Source of the DNA: JANFXS01 sp022791155
Lineage (GTDB): Bacteria; Bacillota; Clostridia; Lachnospirales; Anaerotignaceae
Direction of reading: 5' to 3'
NCBI GenBank assembly: GCA_949743895.1
Contig: CATJUX010000073.1
Span: 23,156 to 87,155 of the forward strand
Length of the DNA stretch: 64,000 bases
Positions 8,061 through 16,547 of this stretch are shown here, piece by piece. The position numbers were made by a program, and so were the translations under genes. The notes beneath the pieces were generated by a model that saw only the letters and a list, made by a program, of their open reading frames with translations, searched no databases and had not been told where the DNA came from. Each line of letters opens with the position of its first letter. Positions within the stretch are counted from its first letter, which is position 1.

Positions 8061-9896
8061 TCATTCAACAGTGACAGATTTGGCAAGGTTTCTTGGCTGA
8101 TCAACATCTGTGCCAAGGCGTTTGGCCATGTAATATGCAAAAAGCTGTGTTGTCACGTTTGCAACAACTGGTGAAGTCATCCAGTCACTTTCTGGAATAT
8201 ATATGATGTCGTCAACTTCATTTTTCAAACCCTCAATGCTGTCAAAAGTTATGGCAATGACTTTTGCACCGCGTGCCTTAACCTCTTTTATGTTCGACAG
8301 CGTCTTTTCAAAAAGTTCTTTTTGAGTCATCATTGCTATAACAAGCGTGCATTCCTCAATCATTGCTATTGGGCCGTGCTTCAGCTCGCCGGCGGCATAT
8401 GCCTCGCTGTGAAGATATGCTATTTCCTTAAGTTTAAGCGAGCTTTCCATGCTTGTCAGATAGTCCAGTCCGCGGCCAATATAGAACACATTTTTTGAGC
8501 TGATATATTTTTCAGCAAGCTTATCTTCAACAGCACATTTTTGAATCACTTGTGATATTTTGCTCGGAATGTCATGCAAATTCTTTCTGATTGCCACAAA
8601 TTCCTCTTTTGTCATTTTTCCTGTTTCCATTGCTATGTGGCAGCATATAAGCTCCATGGATATAACCTGTGCTGTGAATGCCTTTGTTGAAGCAACAGAT
8701 ATTTCCGGCCCGGCAAGTATATAGAAAACATCATCAGCTTCACGCGCAATGGAGCTTCCAACGGTGTTGACAATTGCCAAAACGCGCGCATTGTTCCTTT
8801 TTGCTATCCTCAATGCCTCAAGTGTGTCCGCTGTTTCGCCACTTTGAGAAATGACAATCACAAGTGTTTTTTCATCCAATATAGGGTTTTTATATCTAAA
8901 TTCACTGGCAAAGTCAGCAACAACGGGGATCCTTGCAATCTTTTCAATCAGACATTTTCCAATCAGCCCTGCATGATATGCTGTTCCACATGCAACAACA
9001 TAAATTCTGCTTATATTTTCAATGTCTTCTTTTGTGAGATTTATTCCCTCAAGATTGACAAAATCGCTTTCTTCAGGGGCACGTCTTGAAAGTATGTCTT
9101 GAACAATTTTTGGCTGTTCATTTATTTCTTTAATCATAAAGTGGTCATAGCCATCTTTTTCCGCGGCATCTATGTCCCAATTGACTTTGAATATATCATG
9201 GTGAACAGGTTCCTTTTTGTTGTCAAAAATTTCAACGCTGTCTTTTTTGACAATGGCAACCTCGTCGTTTTCAAGAAGATAGACATCTCTTGTGTGATGA
9301 AGTATGGCCGGAATGTCAGAAGATATGAAATTCTCGCCATCGCCAAGGCCAATAATCAAAGGGCAGTTTTTGCGCGCAGCAATTATTGTGTCGGGGCAGT
9401 CGCGGCACAATATGGCAAGGGCATATGCGCCCTCAATTTCGTTGAGAACTTTGAAAACAGAATCGGTGAATGAAATCCCCTGTTTATAATAGAAGTCTAT
9501 GAGGTGCGCCACGGTTTCAGTGTCTGTGTCAGAAACAAACTTATATCCCTTTTGTGACAAATCCTCTTTTATGTTCATATAGTTCTCAATTATTCCATTG
9601 TGAACAACCGCAATTGTTCTGTCGCCACTGACATGTGGGTGTGAGTTTATGTCGCTTGGAACGCCATGAGTTGCCCAGCGTGTGTGACCAATGCCAACGT
9701 TTCCGGCAATAGGGTTTTCGTCAAGCCTTCCGGCAAGGTTCACAAGCTTGCCTTTTGCCTTGAGCATGTTTATTTTTGAACCGTCAAAAACAGCTATTCC
9801 CGCCGAGTCATAGCCTCTGTATTCCAGTTTTCTCAAACCTTCCATGAGTATGGAGGGCGCCTGTTTTGAACCGATATAGCCAACAATTCCACACAT
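8061..9896 (-). CDS. glmS: Glutamine-fructose-6-phosphate aminotransferase GlmS
   Basis: GlmS makes glucosamine-6-phosphate from fructose-6-phosphate and glutamine, the first step to UDP-GlcNAc for peptidoglycan. The 611 residues start MCGIVGYIG; after Met removal Cys1 is the glutaminase nucleophile. The N-terminal domain (1-240) is followed by two SIS sugar isomerase domains (SQSGETADTLEALR; STKAFTAQV) and the C-terminal AKSVTVE tail. It begins 12 bases after glmM, so the two pathway genes are one operon. The glmS ribozyme of many Firmicutes has no room here and is not seen upstream of glmM. Confidence 0.98.
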   Translation of the reverse strand: MCGIVGYIGSKQAPSILMEGLRKLEYRGYDSAGIAVFDGSKINMLKAKGKLVNLAGRLDENPIAGNVGIGHTRWATHGVPSDINSHPHVSGDRTIAVVHNGIIENYMNIKEDLSQKGYKFVSDTDTETVAHLIDFYYKQGISFTDSVFKVLNEIEGAYALAILCRDCPDTIIAARKNCPLIIGLGDGENFISSDIPAILHHTRDVYLLENDEVAIVKKDSVEIFDNKKEPVHHDIFKVNWDIDAAEKDGYDHFMIKEINEQPKIVQDILSRRAPEESDFVNLEGINLTKEDIENISRIYVVACGTAYHAGLIGKCLIEKIARIPVVADFASEFRYKNPILDEKTLVIVISQSGETADTLEALRIAKRNNARVLAIVNTVGSSIAREADDVFYILAGPEISVASTKAFTAQVISMELICCHIAMETGKMTKEEFVAIRKNLHDIPSKISQVIQKCAVEDKLAEKYISSKNVFYIGRGLDYLTSMESSLKLKEIAYLHSEAYAAGELKHGPIAMIEECTLVIAMMTQKELFEKTLSNIKEVKARGAKVIAITFDSIEGLKNEVDDIIYIPESDWMTSPVVANVTTQLFAYYMAKRLGTDVDQPRNLAKSVTVE

Positions 9897-9908
9897 ATAT
9901 TGACCTCC

Positions 9909-11258
9909 TTAATTAAGCCTAAGTTCGATGAGCCGCGCCAGTTTTTTTGCTTCCTCATTCATCAGCGATATGTTTTTGCCCTCTATCATCACACGCACAA
10001 GCGGCTCTGTGCCACTGGGGCGTATGAGAACACGGCCACTGCCTGAAAACATTTCATTCACGCCTTCAATTGCGGCCATTATTTCGCTGTCATTGACATA
10101 ATCATTTTTTCTTGAATTGTCAACCTTTGCGTTTTCAAGCACTTGTGGGAGAACTTCCATGACAGAGGCAAGTTCTGAAGCTTTTTTCCCACGTTCTTTC
10201 ATCACAGTGAGAACCTTTATGGCAGTCAATATGCCATCGCCGGTTGTGTTGTCATCCAAAAATATTATGTGGCCAGACTGTTCGCCGCCTATGTTAAATC
10301 CGCCCTCAATCATTCTTTCAAGAACATATCTGTCACCAACATTTGTCTGTTCAATGTTTATGCCGTGCTTTTTCCCCATAAGCATGAATCCAAGATTGCT
10401 CATGACAGTTCCAACAATTGTGTTGTTTTTGAGTTTGTCGTTCTCTTTCATATAAAGCCCGCATATGGCAAGCAGCTTGTCGCCGTCAATGAGCTCGCCA
10501 TTTTCGTCAACGGCAAGACATCTGTCAGCGTCGCCATCAAAGGCAAAGCCTATGTCGGCGCCGTTTTCAACAACAAATTCCTTCAAGTCTTCAATGTGCG
10601 TTGAGCCGCACTTTTCATTTATGTTTGAACCATCAGGCTCGTTGTGTATTATGCACATGGAGGCGCCAAGATTGAGTATCGCAATTGGAGCCGCTTTATA
10701 TGAAGCGCCATTGGCACAGTCAAGAGCAACTTTAATCCCCTTAAAGCTTGAGCTTGTGGATTTTGTCAAAAAGTTAATATAATCCTCAATGGCGTCGTCG
10801 CACACAGATTTTGTGCCCACACTTCCGCCAGTTGGCTTTGGAAGCGTTTCAAACCTGTTGAACAATATGTCTTCTATTTCATTTTCAAGATCATCATGAA
10901 GTTTGTATCCGTCTTTATTGAAAAATTTTATGCCGTTATATTCCACAGGGTTGTGCGAGGCCGAAATCATGACCCCCGCATCAAGGTTATACCGGCGCAC
11001 AAGATATGCTACAGCTGGTGTTGGAAGTATGCCCGCAAGTATAGCATGGGCTCCCACAGAACATATTCCGGCAACAAGAGCGCTTTCAAGCATGTCGCCG
11101 CTTATGCGTGTGTCCATTCCAACGAGTATTCTTGGCGCGTGATCAGTTTCTTTTGTGAGCACATATGCGCCAGCGCGCCCAAGTTTATATGCGAGTTCTC
11201 CTGTAAGTTCAGTGTTGGCCACTCCTCTTACGCCGTCTGTGCCAAATAGCTTTCCCAC
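9909..11258 (-). CDS. glmM: Phosphoglucosamine mutase GlmM
   Basis: GlmM converts glucosamine-6-phosphate to glucosamine-1-phosphate. The 449 residues show GKLFGTDGVRG at the start, the phosphoserine loop ISASHNP near residue 100, the metal site FDGDADRC near 240, and the phosphate-binding RPSGTEPLVRVM near the C-terminus. A good AGGAGG precedes the start at 11258. It is upstream of and co-transcribed with glmS, with a promoter candidate about 170 bases upstream. Confidence 0.98.
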   Translation of the reverse strand: MGKLFGTDGVRGVANTELTGELAYKLGRAGAYVLTKETDHAPRILVGMDTRISGDMLESALVAGICSVGAHAILAGILPTPAVAYLVRRYNLDAGVMISASHNPVEYNGIKFFNKDGYKLHDDLENEIEDILFNRFETLPKPTGGSVGTKSVCDDAIEDYINFLTKSTSSSFKGIKVALDCANGASYKAAPIAILNLGASMCIIHNEPDGSNINEKCGSTHIEDLKEFVVENGADIGFAFDGDADRCLAVDENGELIDGDKLLAICGLYMKENDKLKNNTIVGTVMSNLGFMLMGKKHGINIEQTNVGDRYVLERMIEGGFNIGGEQSGHIIFLDDNTTGDGILTAIKVLTVMKERGKKASELASVMEVLPQVLENAKVDNSRKNDYVNDSEIMAAIEGVNEMFSGSGRVLIRPSGTEPLVRVMIEGKNISLMNEEAKKLARLIELRLN

Positions 11259-11430
11259 AGAAATTCCTCCTTAAAAAGTTTGTTTCAACAAAATTGAGTT
11301 GCAATGTGTGCTTTATGTCAAAGAATGCAGCAGTCCGCCAATGAAATCAATTCCAATTTGACAAACTGTTTTAAGCACAGTCTGACAACGCATATTAAAG
11401 TTTATGCTAAAATAGAAATTAAACCATATT

Positions 11431-11459
11431 ATTATATCATTTTAATTCAAAAACAGCAA
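11431..11459 (-). promoter_or_regulatory. Promoter candidate for glmM-glmS
   Basis: On the minus strand TTGCTG, 17 bases, TATAAT. It would give a leader of about 165 bases before glmM. Confidence 0.55.
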
Positions 11460-11555
11460 CAAAATTATATATTTGTCAGTGTTTAATATACAATTCAACA
11501 TAATGACCAACCATTTTCACAAAGTTTTTGCACAACGCCATTGTCAATGTTTTTA

Positions 11556-11583
11556 TTGACATTGTCCATGTTCAGTATATAAT
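11556..11583 (+). promoter_or_regulatory. Promoter for the EamA transporter and msrAB
   Basis: TTGACA (11556-11561), 16 bases, TATAAT (11578-11583), 35 bases before the ATG at 11619. Confidence 0.7.
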
Positions 11584-11618
11584 TCATTATAAAACTTATA
11601 ATTTTGGGGTGAAACAAT

Positions 11619-12494
11619 ATGGATATTGGAAAGAAATGTCTGTTCTACACACATTTTGCTGTTGCAATGTTCAGCGCGGCAAGTCTTTTTGGAAAATTTA
11701 TAAACCAGCCCGCATTTGTGATTGTGGCTGGAAGACTGCTTTTTTCATCAATGACCATATTGATATATCTCAAAATTCGCAACATTTCAGTGAAAATGAA
11801 TGACAAAAAGGCATATTTCTCAATGGTGCTTTTGGGCGTCACACTTGCTGTGCACTGGATTGCTTTTTACAGCAGTGTTCAAGCCTCAACCGTCGCCATA
11901 ACACTTTTGACATTTTCCACATGTCCAATTTTCACAACATTTTTGGAGCCTTTGTTCTTCAAATCCAAAATACACAACAAAGATATAATGACAGCAGCCG
12001 TGGCATTTTTGGGTGTTGTGTTTGTGGCCCCTGTGAACAATTTTTCAAACAGCATGCTCATTGGATTTGTTGAAGGAATATTTTCAGGGCTCACATTCTC
12101 ATTCCTTTCAATAATAGAGAAAAAATACGCCGCAATATATAACGGAACTGTAATATCATTTTATGAACAGACAGTTGCTTTCATTGTCATATTGCCCTTT
12201 GTGCTTTTTGCAGGGATTGAAAACATGTCAGCCACTGACGCAAGCCTTCTGTTTGTTTTTGGAACCGTGTTCACTTTTCTAAGCCGCTCACTGTTCATAA
12301 CAGGGCTCAAAGGGATAAGCGCTCAAACAGCGGGAATAATAAACAGCATAGAACCTATATATGGAATAATACTTGCGGCTGTCCTGTTAAATGAGATACC
12401 CTCTCCACGAGAGGTTTTGGGAGGAATCATAATACTTTCGGCGGTTGTATATTCTTCAATGACCGCTCTCAAAAAAAGTGAAACAAAGTTTTGA
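11619..12494 (+). CDS. EamA / DMT-family transporter
   Basis: The 291-residue membrane protein has about ten hydrophobic segments arranged as two EamA repeats, the second starting near residue 145. This is the drug/metabolite transporter fold, which exports or exchanges amino acids, nucleosides and similar small molecules; substrate is not readable. GGGGTGA precedes ATG 11619. The stop is 26 bases before msrAB, so the two are likely one transcript, which hints at, but does not prove, a link to methionine or redox metabolism. Confidence 0.85.
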   Translation: MDIGKKCLFYTHFAVAMFSAASLFGKFINQPAFVIVAGRLLFSSMTILIYLKIRNISVKMNDKKAYFSMVLLGVTLAVHWIAFYSSVQASTVAITLLTFSTCPIFTTFLEPLFFKSKIHNKDIMTAAVAFLGVVFVAPVNNFSNSMLIGFVEGIFSGLTFSFLSIIEKKYAAIYNGTVISFYEQTVAFIVILPFVLFAGIENMSATDASLLFVFGTVFTFLSRSLFITGLKGISAQTAGIINSIEPIYGIILAAVLLNEIPSPREVLGGIIILSAVVYSSMTALKKSETKF

Positions 12495-12520
12495 ATTTTT
12501 TGAACACTGGAGGTGTTGAA

Positions 12521-13453
12521 ATGGCTGTTATATATTTTGCAGGAGGCTGTTTTTGGGGAACCGAACATTTTTTCAAACAAGTTAAAGGCGTTTTTAACAC
12601 CGAAGTTGGATATGCCAATGGTTTCACAGACTCCCCCTCCTACAACGAAGTTTGCAGTGGCAAAACAGGCTTTGCAGAAACAGTGAAAGTTGAATATAAC
12701 GAGAAAACGGCGCCGCTTTGGTTTTTGCTGGATCTGTTTTATATGACAATTGATCCAACAAGCCTGAACCGTCAGGGAAATGATGTTGGGGAACAGTATA
12801 GAACAGGGATTTATTATGAAAATGAGTGTGACGGCAAAATTGTTGAAGACTCAATGAAAAAACTGCGCGAAAGAGTTTCGGGCAATGTTGTGATTGAAGT
12901 CATGAAGCTCAAAAATTTTTATAAAGCCGAAACCGAACATCAAGGCTATCTCAGCAAAAACAAGTTTGGATATTGCCATATAGACCGCTCACTTTTTGAG
13001 CTTGCAAAAAATGCCTCTCCCAACAAAAAAGAGAACTTCAGCTACACAGGCAAACTTCTAAGCCCCATTCAATATAACGTGACACAATATTCAGCCACTG
13101 AAAGACCATATGACAATGAATATTGGAACTGCTTTGATGACGGAATATATGTTGACATTGTCAGCGGCGAGCCTCTTTTTTCATCAAAGGACAAATTTTT
13201 TTCAGACTGTGGCTGGCCAAGCTTTTCAAAAGCTATAGATGGCGGAATTTTTGAGAAGGCCGACACAAGCTTTGGCATGGAACGGCGCGAAATAAAATGT
13301 GTCAAAAGCGGAAGCCATATAGGCCACGTTTTTGATGACGGGCCTGAAGAAAGCGGCGGCCTGAGATATTGCGTCAACAGTGCCGCCGTTGATTTCATTC
13401 CAAAAAGCAAAATGGAAGAAAAAGGATATGGAAAGTTTAACAGCGGGCTATAA
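12521..13453 (+). CDS. msrAB: Fused peptide methionine sulfoxide reductase MsrA/MsrB
   Basis: The enzyme repairs both stereoisomers of oxidised methionine. Residues 1-155 are MsrA with GGCFWGTEHFF (catalytic Cys near residue 10). Residues 185-305 are MsrB with CGWPSF, HIGHVFDDGP and the reactive Cys in RYCVNSAA. The MsrB half lacks the paired CxxC zinc sites seen in many MsrB proteins. I chose ATG 12521, which has GGAGGTG 7 bases upstream; an earlier in-frame start at 12491 overlaps the transporter gene. No signal peptide, so it is cytosolic. Confidence 0.95.
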   Translation: MAVIYFAGGCFWGTEHFFKQVKGVFNTEVGYANGFTDSPSYNEVCSGKTGFAETVKVEYNEKTAPLWFLLDLFYMTIDPTSLNRQGNDVGEQYRTGIYYENECDGKIVEDSMKKLRERVSGNVVIEVMKLKNFYKAETEHQGYLSKNKFGYCHIDRSLFELAKNASPNKKENFSYTGKLLSPIQYNVTQYSATERPYDNEYWNCFDDGIYVDIVSGEPLFSSKDKFFSDCGWPSFSKAIDGGIFEKADTSFGMERREIKCVKSGSHIGHVFDDGPEESGGLRYCVNSAAVDFIPKSKMEEKGYGKFNSGL

Positions 13454-13591
13454 ACATATATTGTTATAGCCCACATTCGGCAAATGTAATGTCCACAATT
13501 TTTTTGGTTCACACAACGCAAAACATCAGCAGTGTTTCAAACCAAAAGCTCTTTCCGAAACTCTTTCTGACAAACTCCAACAAAACAATAT

Positions 13592-13631
13592 AAGGCTTTC
13601 TATGAAGGGTTGCCATGTCATAGAAAGCCTT
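13592..13631. terminator. Bidirectional terminator between msrAB and the small gene at 13671
   Basis: A perfect 14-bp stem (AAGGCTTTCTATGA and its complement) with a 12-base loop. T-rich sequence follows on both strands, better on the minus strand. It separates convergent transcripts. Confidence 0.75.
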
Positions 13632-13670
13632 ATTGTTAAACTAAGTTAGATTGTAAATGTCTTTTGAGGA

Positions 13671-13808
13671 TCAATCTTTTTTGCCAAATCCCAAGAATGA
13701 TTTTTTCTTCTTTGTGTCAGCTTTTTCTTCTTCTTTTTCGTCATCTACGCCGAAAAGATCATCCATATCCTCAAGTCCGTCTAAAATACCATGTTTACCT
13801 TCATGCAT
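13671..13808 (-). CDS. Small charged protein of 45 residues, unknown function
   Basis: The frame encodes MHEGKHGILDGLEDMDDLFG, then an acidic stretch (VDDEKEEE), a basic run (TKKKK) and an end SFLGFGKKD. GGAGGCG lies 7 bases before the ATG, and a TATAAT-containing promoter candidate and a perfect palindrome (13828-13847) lie upstream, so it looks real despite its size. The acidic-then-basic layout suggests a linker or binding peptide rather than an enzyme. It follows the 225-residue unknown gene in the metal block. I do not recognise a family. Confidence 0.7.
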   Translation of the reverse strand: MHEGKHGILDGLEDMDDLFGVDDEKEEEKADTKKKKSFLGFGKKD

Positions 13809-13827
13809 AGTTATACGCCTCCTGTAA

Positions 13828-13847
13828 AAATATAAGATCTTATATTT
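13828..13847. promoter_or_regulatory. Perfect 20-bp palindrome upstream of the 45-residue gene
   Basis: AAATATAAGA followed directly by its reverse complement. It lies between a TATAAT and the ribosome binding site of the small gene, so it could be an operator or, in RNA, a hairpin. Function is not known. Confidence 0.5.
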
Positions 13848-13880
13848 GATTAAAAACTATTATACATTATACACAATGTT

Positions 13881-14558
13881 TTAATAATTTTCAATACCTA
13901 TGTAATAGTGCATCTTCAATGCGTCGTGCTGTCCTTCAGGATCGCTGTCGAATTTGTTTGCATCGATAACAACGCCATCCATTGGAACTGCTTTTATAAC
14001 GATTTTGTCTTTCCATTTGTTCTTGCACTGTTCCATCCAGTCATCAGGGATGTTGTCAAGAGGGAATACGCCCAATACACATGGAACTATGGAGCCTGTG
14101 TAGTCAACGTTTTTGCTGAACTCGTCGCTTTCTTGGCAGATAATTTCAAGGCCGGCTTTTGTAACTTGGAACACGCCATCATCAAGATTGATTGCGTATC
14201 TGAAGCGGTTTCTCCATGACGGAATAAATCCGGCATAATCAACAAAGTATTTGAAACCATCCATGATTGGCTGTGTTGGGTCTTTTGTGTATATAAGTGC
14301 TGTTGTCCAGTCAAGATCCTCTTTCCAGCACTGCTCTGGCATATATTCTTTGTATGCTTCAATCTGCTCTTTTGTCATTGGAGTGTCTTCATCAACCGGC
14401 ACAAGATAGTCATAAAGCTGATTTAACTCTTCAACATCAAAGTATTTAAGCATGCGCACAATTCTTTTGCCAAGGCCCTCCAACTGTGCATTTCTATGGC
14501 AATATACAACTTTTGATTTGCCATTTTTGATGAAAATGATTGATCCTTTTTTTGACAT
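13881..14558 (-). CDS. Conserved-looking cytosolic protein of unknown function (225 residues)
   Basis: The protein has no signal peptide or membrane segment. Its N-terminus (GSIIFIKNGKSKVVYCHRN...LEGLGKRIVRML) vaguely recalls a widespread uncharacterised group with a start of the type SxIxx..G....YCHWDGYP..LG..L, here without the WDGYP part. It is rich in Trp, Tyr and acidic residues and has Cys near positions 19, 89, 145 and 166, but no clear metal motif. AGGGAGGT lies before the ATG. It sits 55 bases after the P-type ATPase gene on the same strand, so co-transcription is likely and a link to metal handling is possible. I assign no function. Confidence 0.75.
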   Translation of the reverse strand: MSKKGSIIFIKNGKSKVVYCHRNAQLEGLGKRIVRMLKYFDVEELNQLYDYLVPVDEDTPMTKEQIEAYKEYMPEQCWKEDLDWTTALIYTKDPTQPIMDGFKYFVDYAGFIPSWRNRFRYAINLDDGVFQVTKAGLEIICQESDEFSKNVDYTGSIVPCVLGVFPLDNIPDDWMEQCKNKWKDKIVIKAVPMDGVVIDANKFDSDPEGQHDALKMHYYIGIENY

Positions 14559-14613
14559 AATACTTTATACCTCCCTTAGTAATATATAAATTATTATTAA
14601 TTATTATTAATAA

Positions 14614-16497
14614 TCAGCCTTTATATTTCCATGACAGCATTCTTGAGGAGTTGAGAACAACGAATATTGATGAAGCGTTGTGAACAAGAGCTGCTGCTAT
14701 TGGATTGAGGAAGCCCAAACCTGATAAGAACACACCAATTACGTTAACAAAAACGGCGAACACTATTATGTTTTGTTTAATCATGAAATATGATCTCTGG
14801 CAAATTGCCAATGTTGAAGGAAGCATACCCACATTGTCTGACATAAGAGTTATGTTTGAAGCTTCTGCAGCCACGTCTGTTCCGGCCGCTCCCATGGCGA
14901 TTCCCACATCTGCAAGGGCCAAAGCCGGGGCGTCGTTTACACCGTCGCCAACCATTGCAACAACTTCGCCTTGCTGTTTGAACTTTTTGATGGCTTCAAG
15001 TTTGTCTTCTGGAAGAAGGTTTGCACGGAACTCGCCAATTCCAGCTTCATCACATATGGCTTTTGCTGTGAATTCATTGTCGCCTGTGAGCATTACAACG
15101 TGTTTAACGCCAAGTTTCTTGAATTGTTCCATTGTGCTTTTAACATTTTCTCTGATAGTGTCGGCAACGGCAATTCCGCCAAGAATTTTTCCATTTTCAA
15201 CAACAATCATTGTTGTGCGGCCAAGGCTCTCTTCTTTTTTGATATATTCCTGAACTTTTCCCGGAACTTCTTTAATGTCGGCCAAGCATTTCTTGTTTGA
15301 AACTTCATAAACATCTTTTCCGTCAACGGCTCTTACGCCACGGCCAAAGAGCATTTCAAATTCAGCATTAGGGATATTTTTAACATCAGCATAGTTGTTT
15401 TCTGTGATGTTTTTCATAATCGCTTTTCCAATTGGGTGGCTTGAGTTTTTCTCAACCATGGCAATTGCTTTGTAATATTCGGCTTTATCCACTCCATCCA
15501 TCACAAATGTTGACACAACTTGTGGAGTTCCCTTTGTGATTGTTCCCGTTTTGTCAAAGCAAACTGTTGTGATTTTTGCGGCAGCTTCAATTGCATCGCC
15601 ACCTTTGATGAGAACACCTTTTTTTGCGGCATTGCCGACAGCGGCGATAACAACTGTTGGTGTTGCAAGAACAAGGGCGCAAGGGCAAGCGATGACGAGA
15701 ACTGACATAACCCTCATGAGGTCGTTTGTTGTAGCCCAAACGAATATTGCTATTACGAGGATAATCGGAAGGAAAACTTCTGAGAATCTATCAGCTATTT
15801 TCTGAGCGTTTCCTTTGTTGTCCTGTGCTGCTTTAACTGTCTTTATTATGTTACCAAGAACTGTGTCGTTGCCAAGTTTTTCAATTTCTATTTCAATAAC
15901 GCCGTTTTCATTTAATGTTCCAACAAAAACTTTGTCGCCGACTTTTTTGTCAACTGGCATTGATTCACCTGTGATAGCAGCCTCGTTGATTGCGGCCTGG
16001 CCTTTTGTGATTGTGCCGTCAGCGGCGATTTTTTCACCAGCCTGAACCTGAACTATGTCGCCTTTCACAACTTGTTTGATTGACACTTGCTTAAACTGTC
16101 CATCAACCAGTTTGCGGCATGTTGTTGGAACAAGTTTCACAAGTTCGCTCACGGCGTTCTTTGTTTTAAGCATTGTGAAGTCTTCCAAAACCTCGCCAAT
16201 AATCATCATGAATGCTGTTATTGCTCCAGAGATATATTCTCCTACATATGTACATCCTATAAGTGCTAAAACTACTAACATACCTGCTGTGATTTTCCTT
16301 TTTGTGATTGTGGCCTCAACAGCATCCACAACGCATTTCCCGCCGCAAAGCACCAATGGTATAATTGAGAATTGGAACGGGAGGGTTCCAGGGATAAGAA
16401 AATCAAAAATCGCTCCCAGAATGATTGTCGCCAAGCATGCCGCTGGATAAGCAATGAACCCAAAATTAATGTCTGACCCCTTTTTTTCGTTAGCCAT
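14614..16497 (-). CDS. P1B-type heavy-metal translocating ATPase
   Basis: The 627-residue pump uses ATP to move a transition metal across the membrane. It shows TGES (actuator, near 185), the transmembrane CPC in VIACPCALVLATP, the phosphorylation site DKTGTITKG, the P1B-specific SSHPIGKAI, MLTGDN and GDGVNDAPALALADVGIAMG. It has no N-terminal HMA domain or His-rich tail. The last helix reads HNASSIFVVLNSSRML, unlike the NALRL ending of classic Cu or Zn pumps, so the metal is uncertain; Mn, Fe, Co, Zn or Cu all remain open. GGAGGT precedes ATG 16497. A CsoR-like regulator gene is nearby. Confidence 0.93.
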   Translation of the reverse strand: MANEKKGSDINFGFIAYPAACLATIILGAIFDFLIPGTLPFQFSIIPLVLCGGKCVVDAVEATITKRKITAGMLVVLALIGCTYVGEYISGAITAFMMIIGEVLEDFTMLKTKNAVSELVKLVPTTCRKLVDGQFKQVSIKQVVKGDIVQVQAGEKIAADGTITKGQAAINEAAITGESMPVDKKVGDKVFVGTLNENGVIEIEIEKLGNDTVLGNIIKTVKAAQDNKGNAQKIADRFSEVFLPIILVIAIFVWATTNDLMRVMSVLVIACPCALVLATPTVVIAAVGNAAKKGVLIKGGDAIEAAAKITTVCFDKTGTITKGTPQVVSTFVMDGVDKAEYYKAIAMVEKNSSHPIGKAIMKNITENNYADVKNIPNAEFEMLFGRGVRAVDGKDVYEVSNKKCLADIKEVPGKVQEYIKKEESLGRTTMIVVENGKILGGIAVADTIRENVKSTMEQFKKLGVKHVVMLTGDNEFTAKAICDEAGIGEFRANLLPEDKLEAIKKFKQQGEVVAMVGDGVNDAPALALADVGIAMGAAGTDVAAEASNITLMSDNVGMLPSTLAICQRSYFMIKQNIIVFAVFVNVIGVFLSGLGFLNPIAAALVHNASSIFVVLNSSRMLSWKYKG

Positions 16498-16517
16498 AAA
16501 ACATACCTCCTATTTTT

Positions 16518-16536
16518 AATCCCCTCCATGGGGATT
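16518..16536 (-). terminator. Hairpin just upstream of the P1B ATPase gene
   Basis: AATCCCC pairs perfectly with GGGGATT around a 5-base loop, followed on the minus strand by AAAAAT rather than T. It lies between the M20 gene's stop and the ATPase ribosome binding site, so it may be a weak terminator, a processing site or a translation control hairpin. Confidence 0.4.
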
Positions 16537-16547
16537 GCTTTTATGAG

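Larger units (their letters stand above)
11259..11618. other. Divergent intergenic region, glmM / EamA
   Basis: This 360-base region carries a promoter for each direction and the leader of glmM. An imperfect inverted repeat (TGACAAACTGT at 11359-11369, ACAGTCTGACA at 11377-11387, 9 of 11 positions matching) lies in the glmM leader and could be an operator. I see no glmS-type ribozyme core and no gene. Confidence 0.55.
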
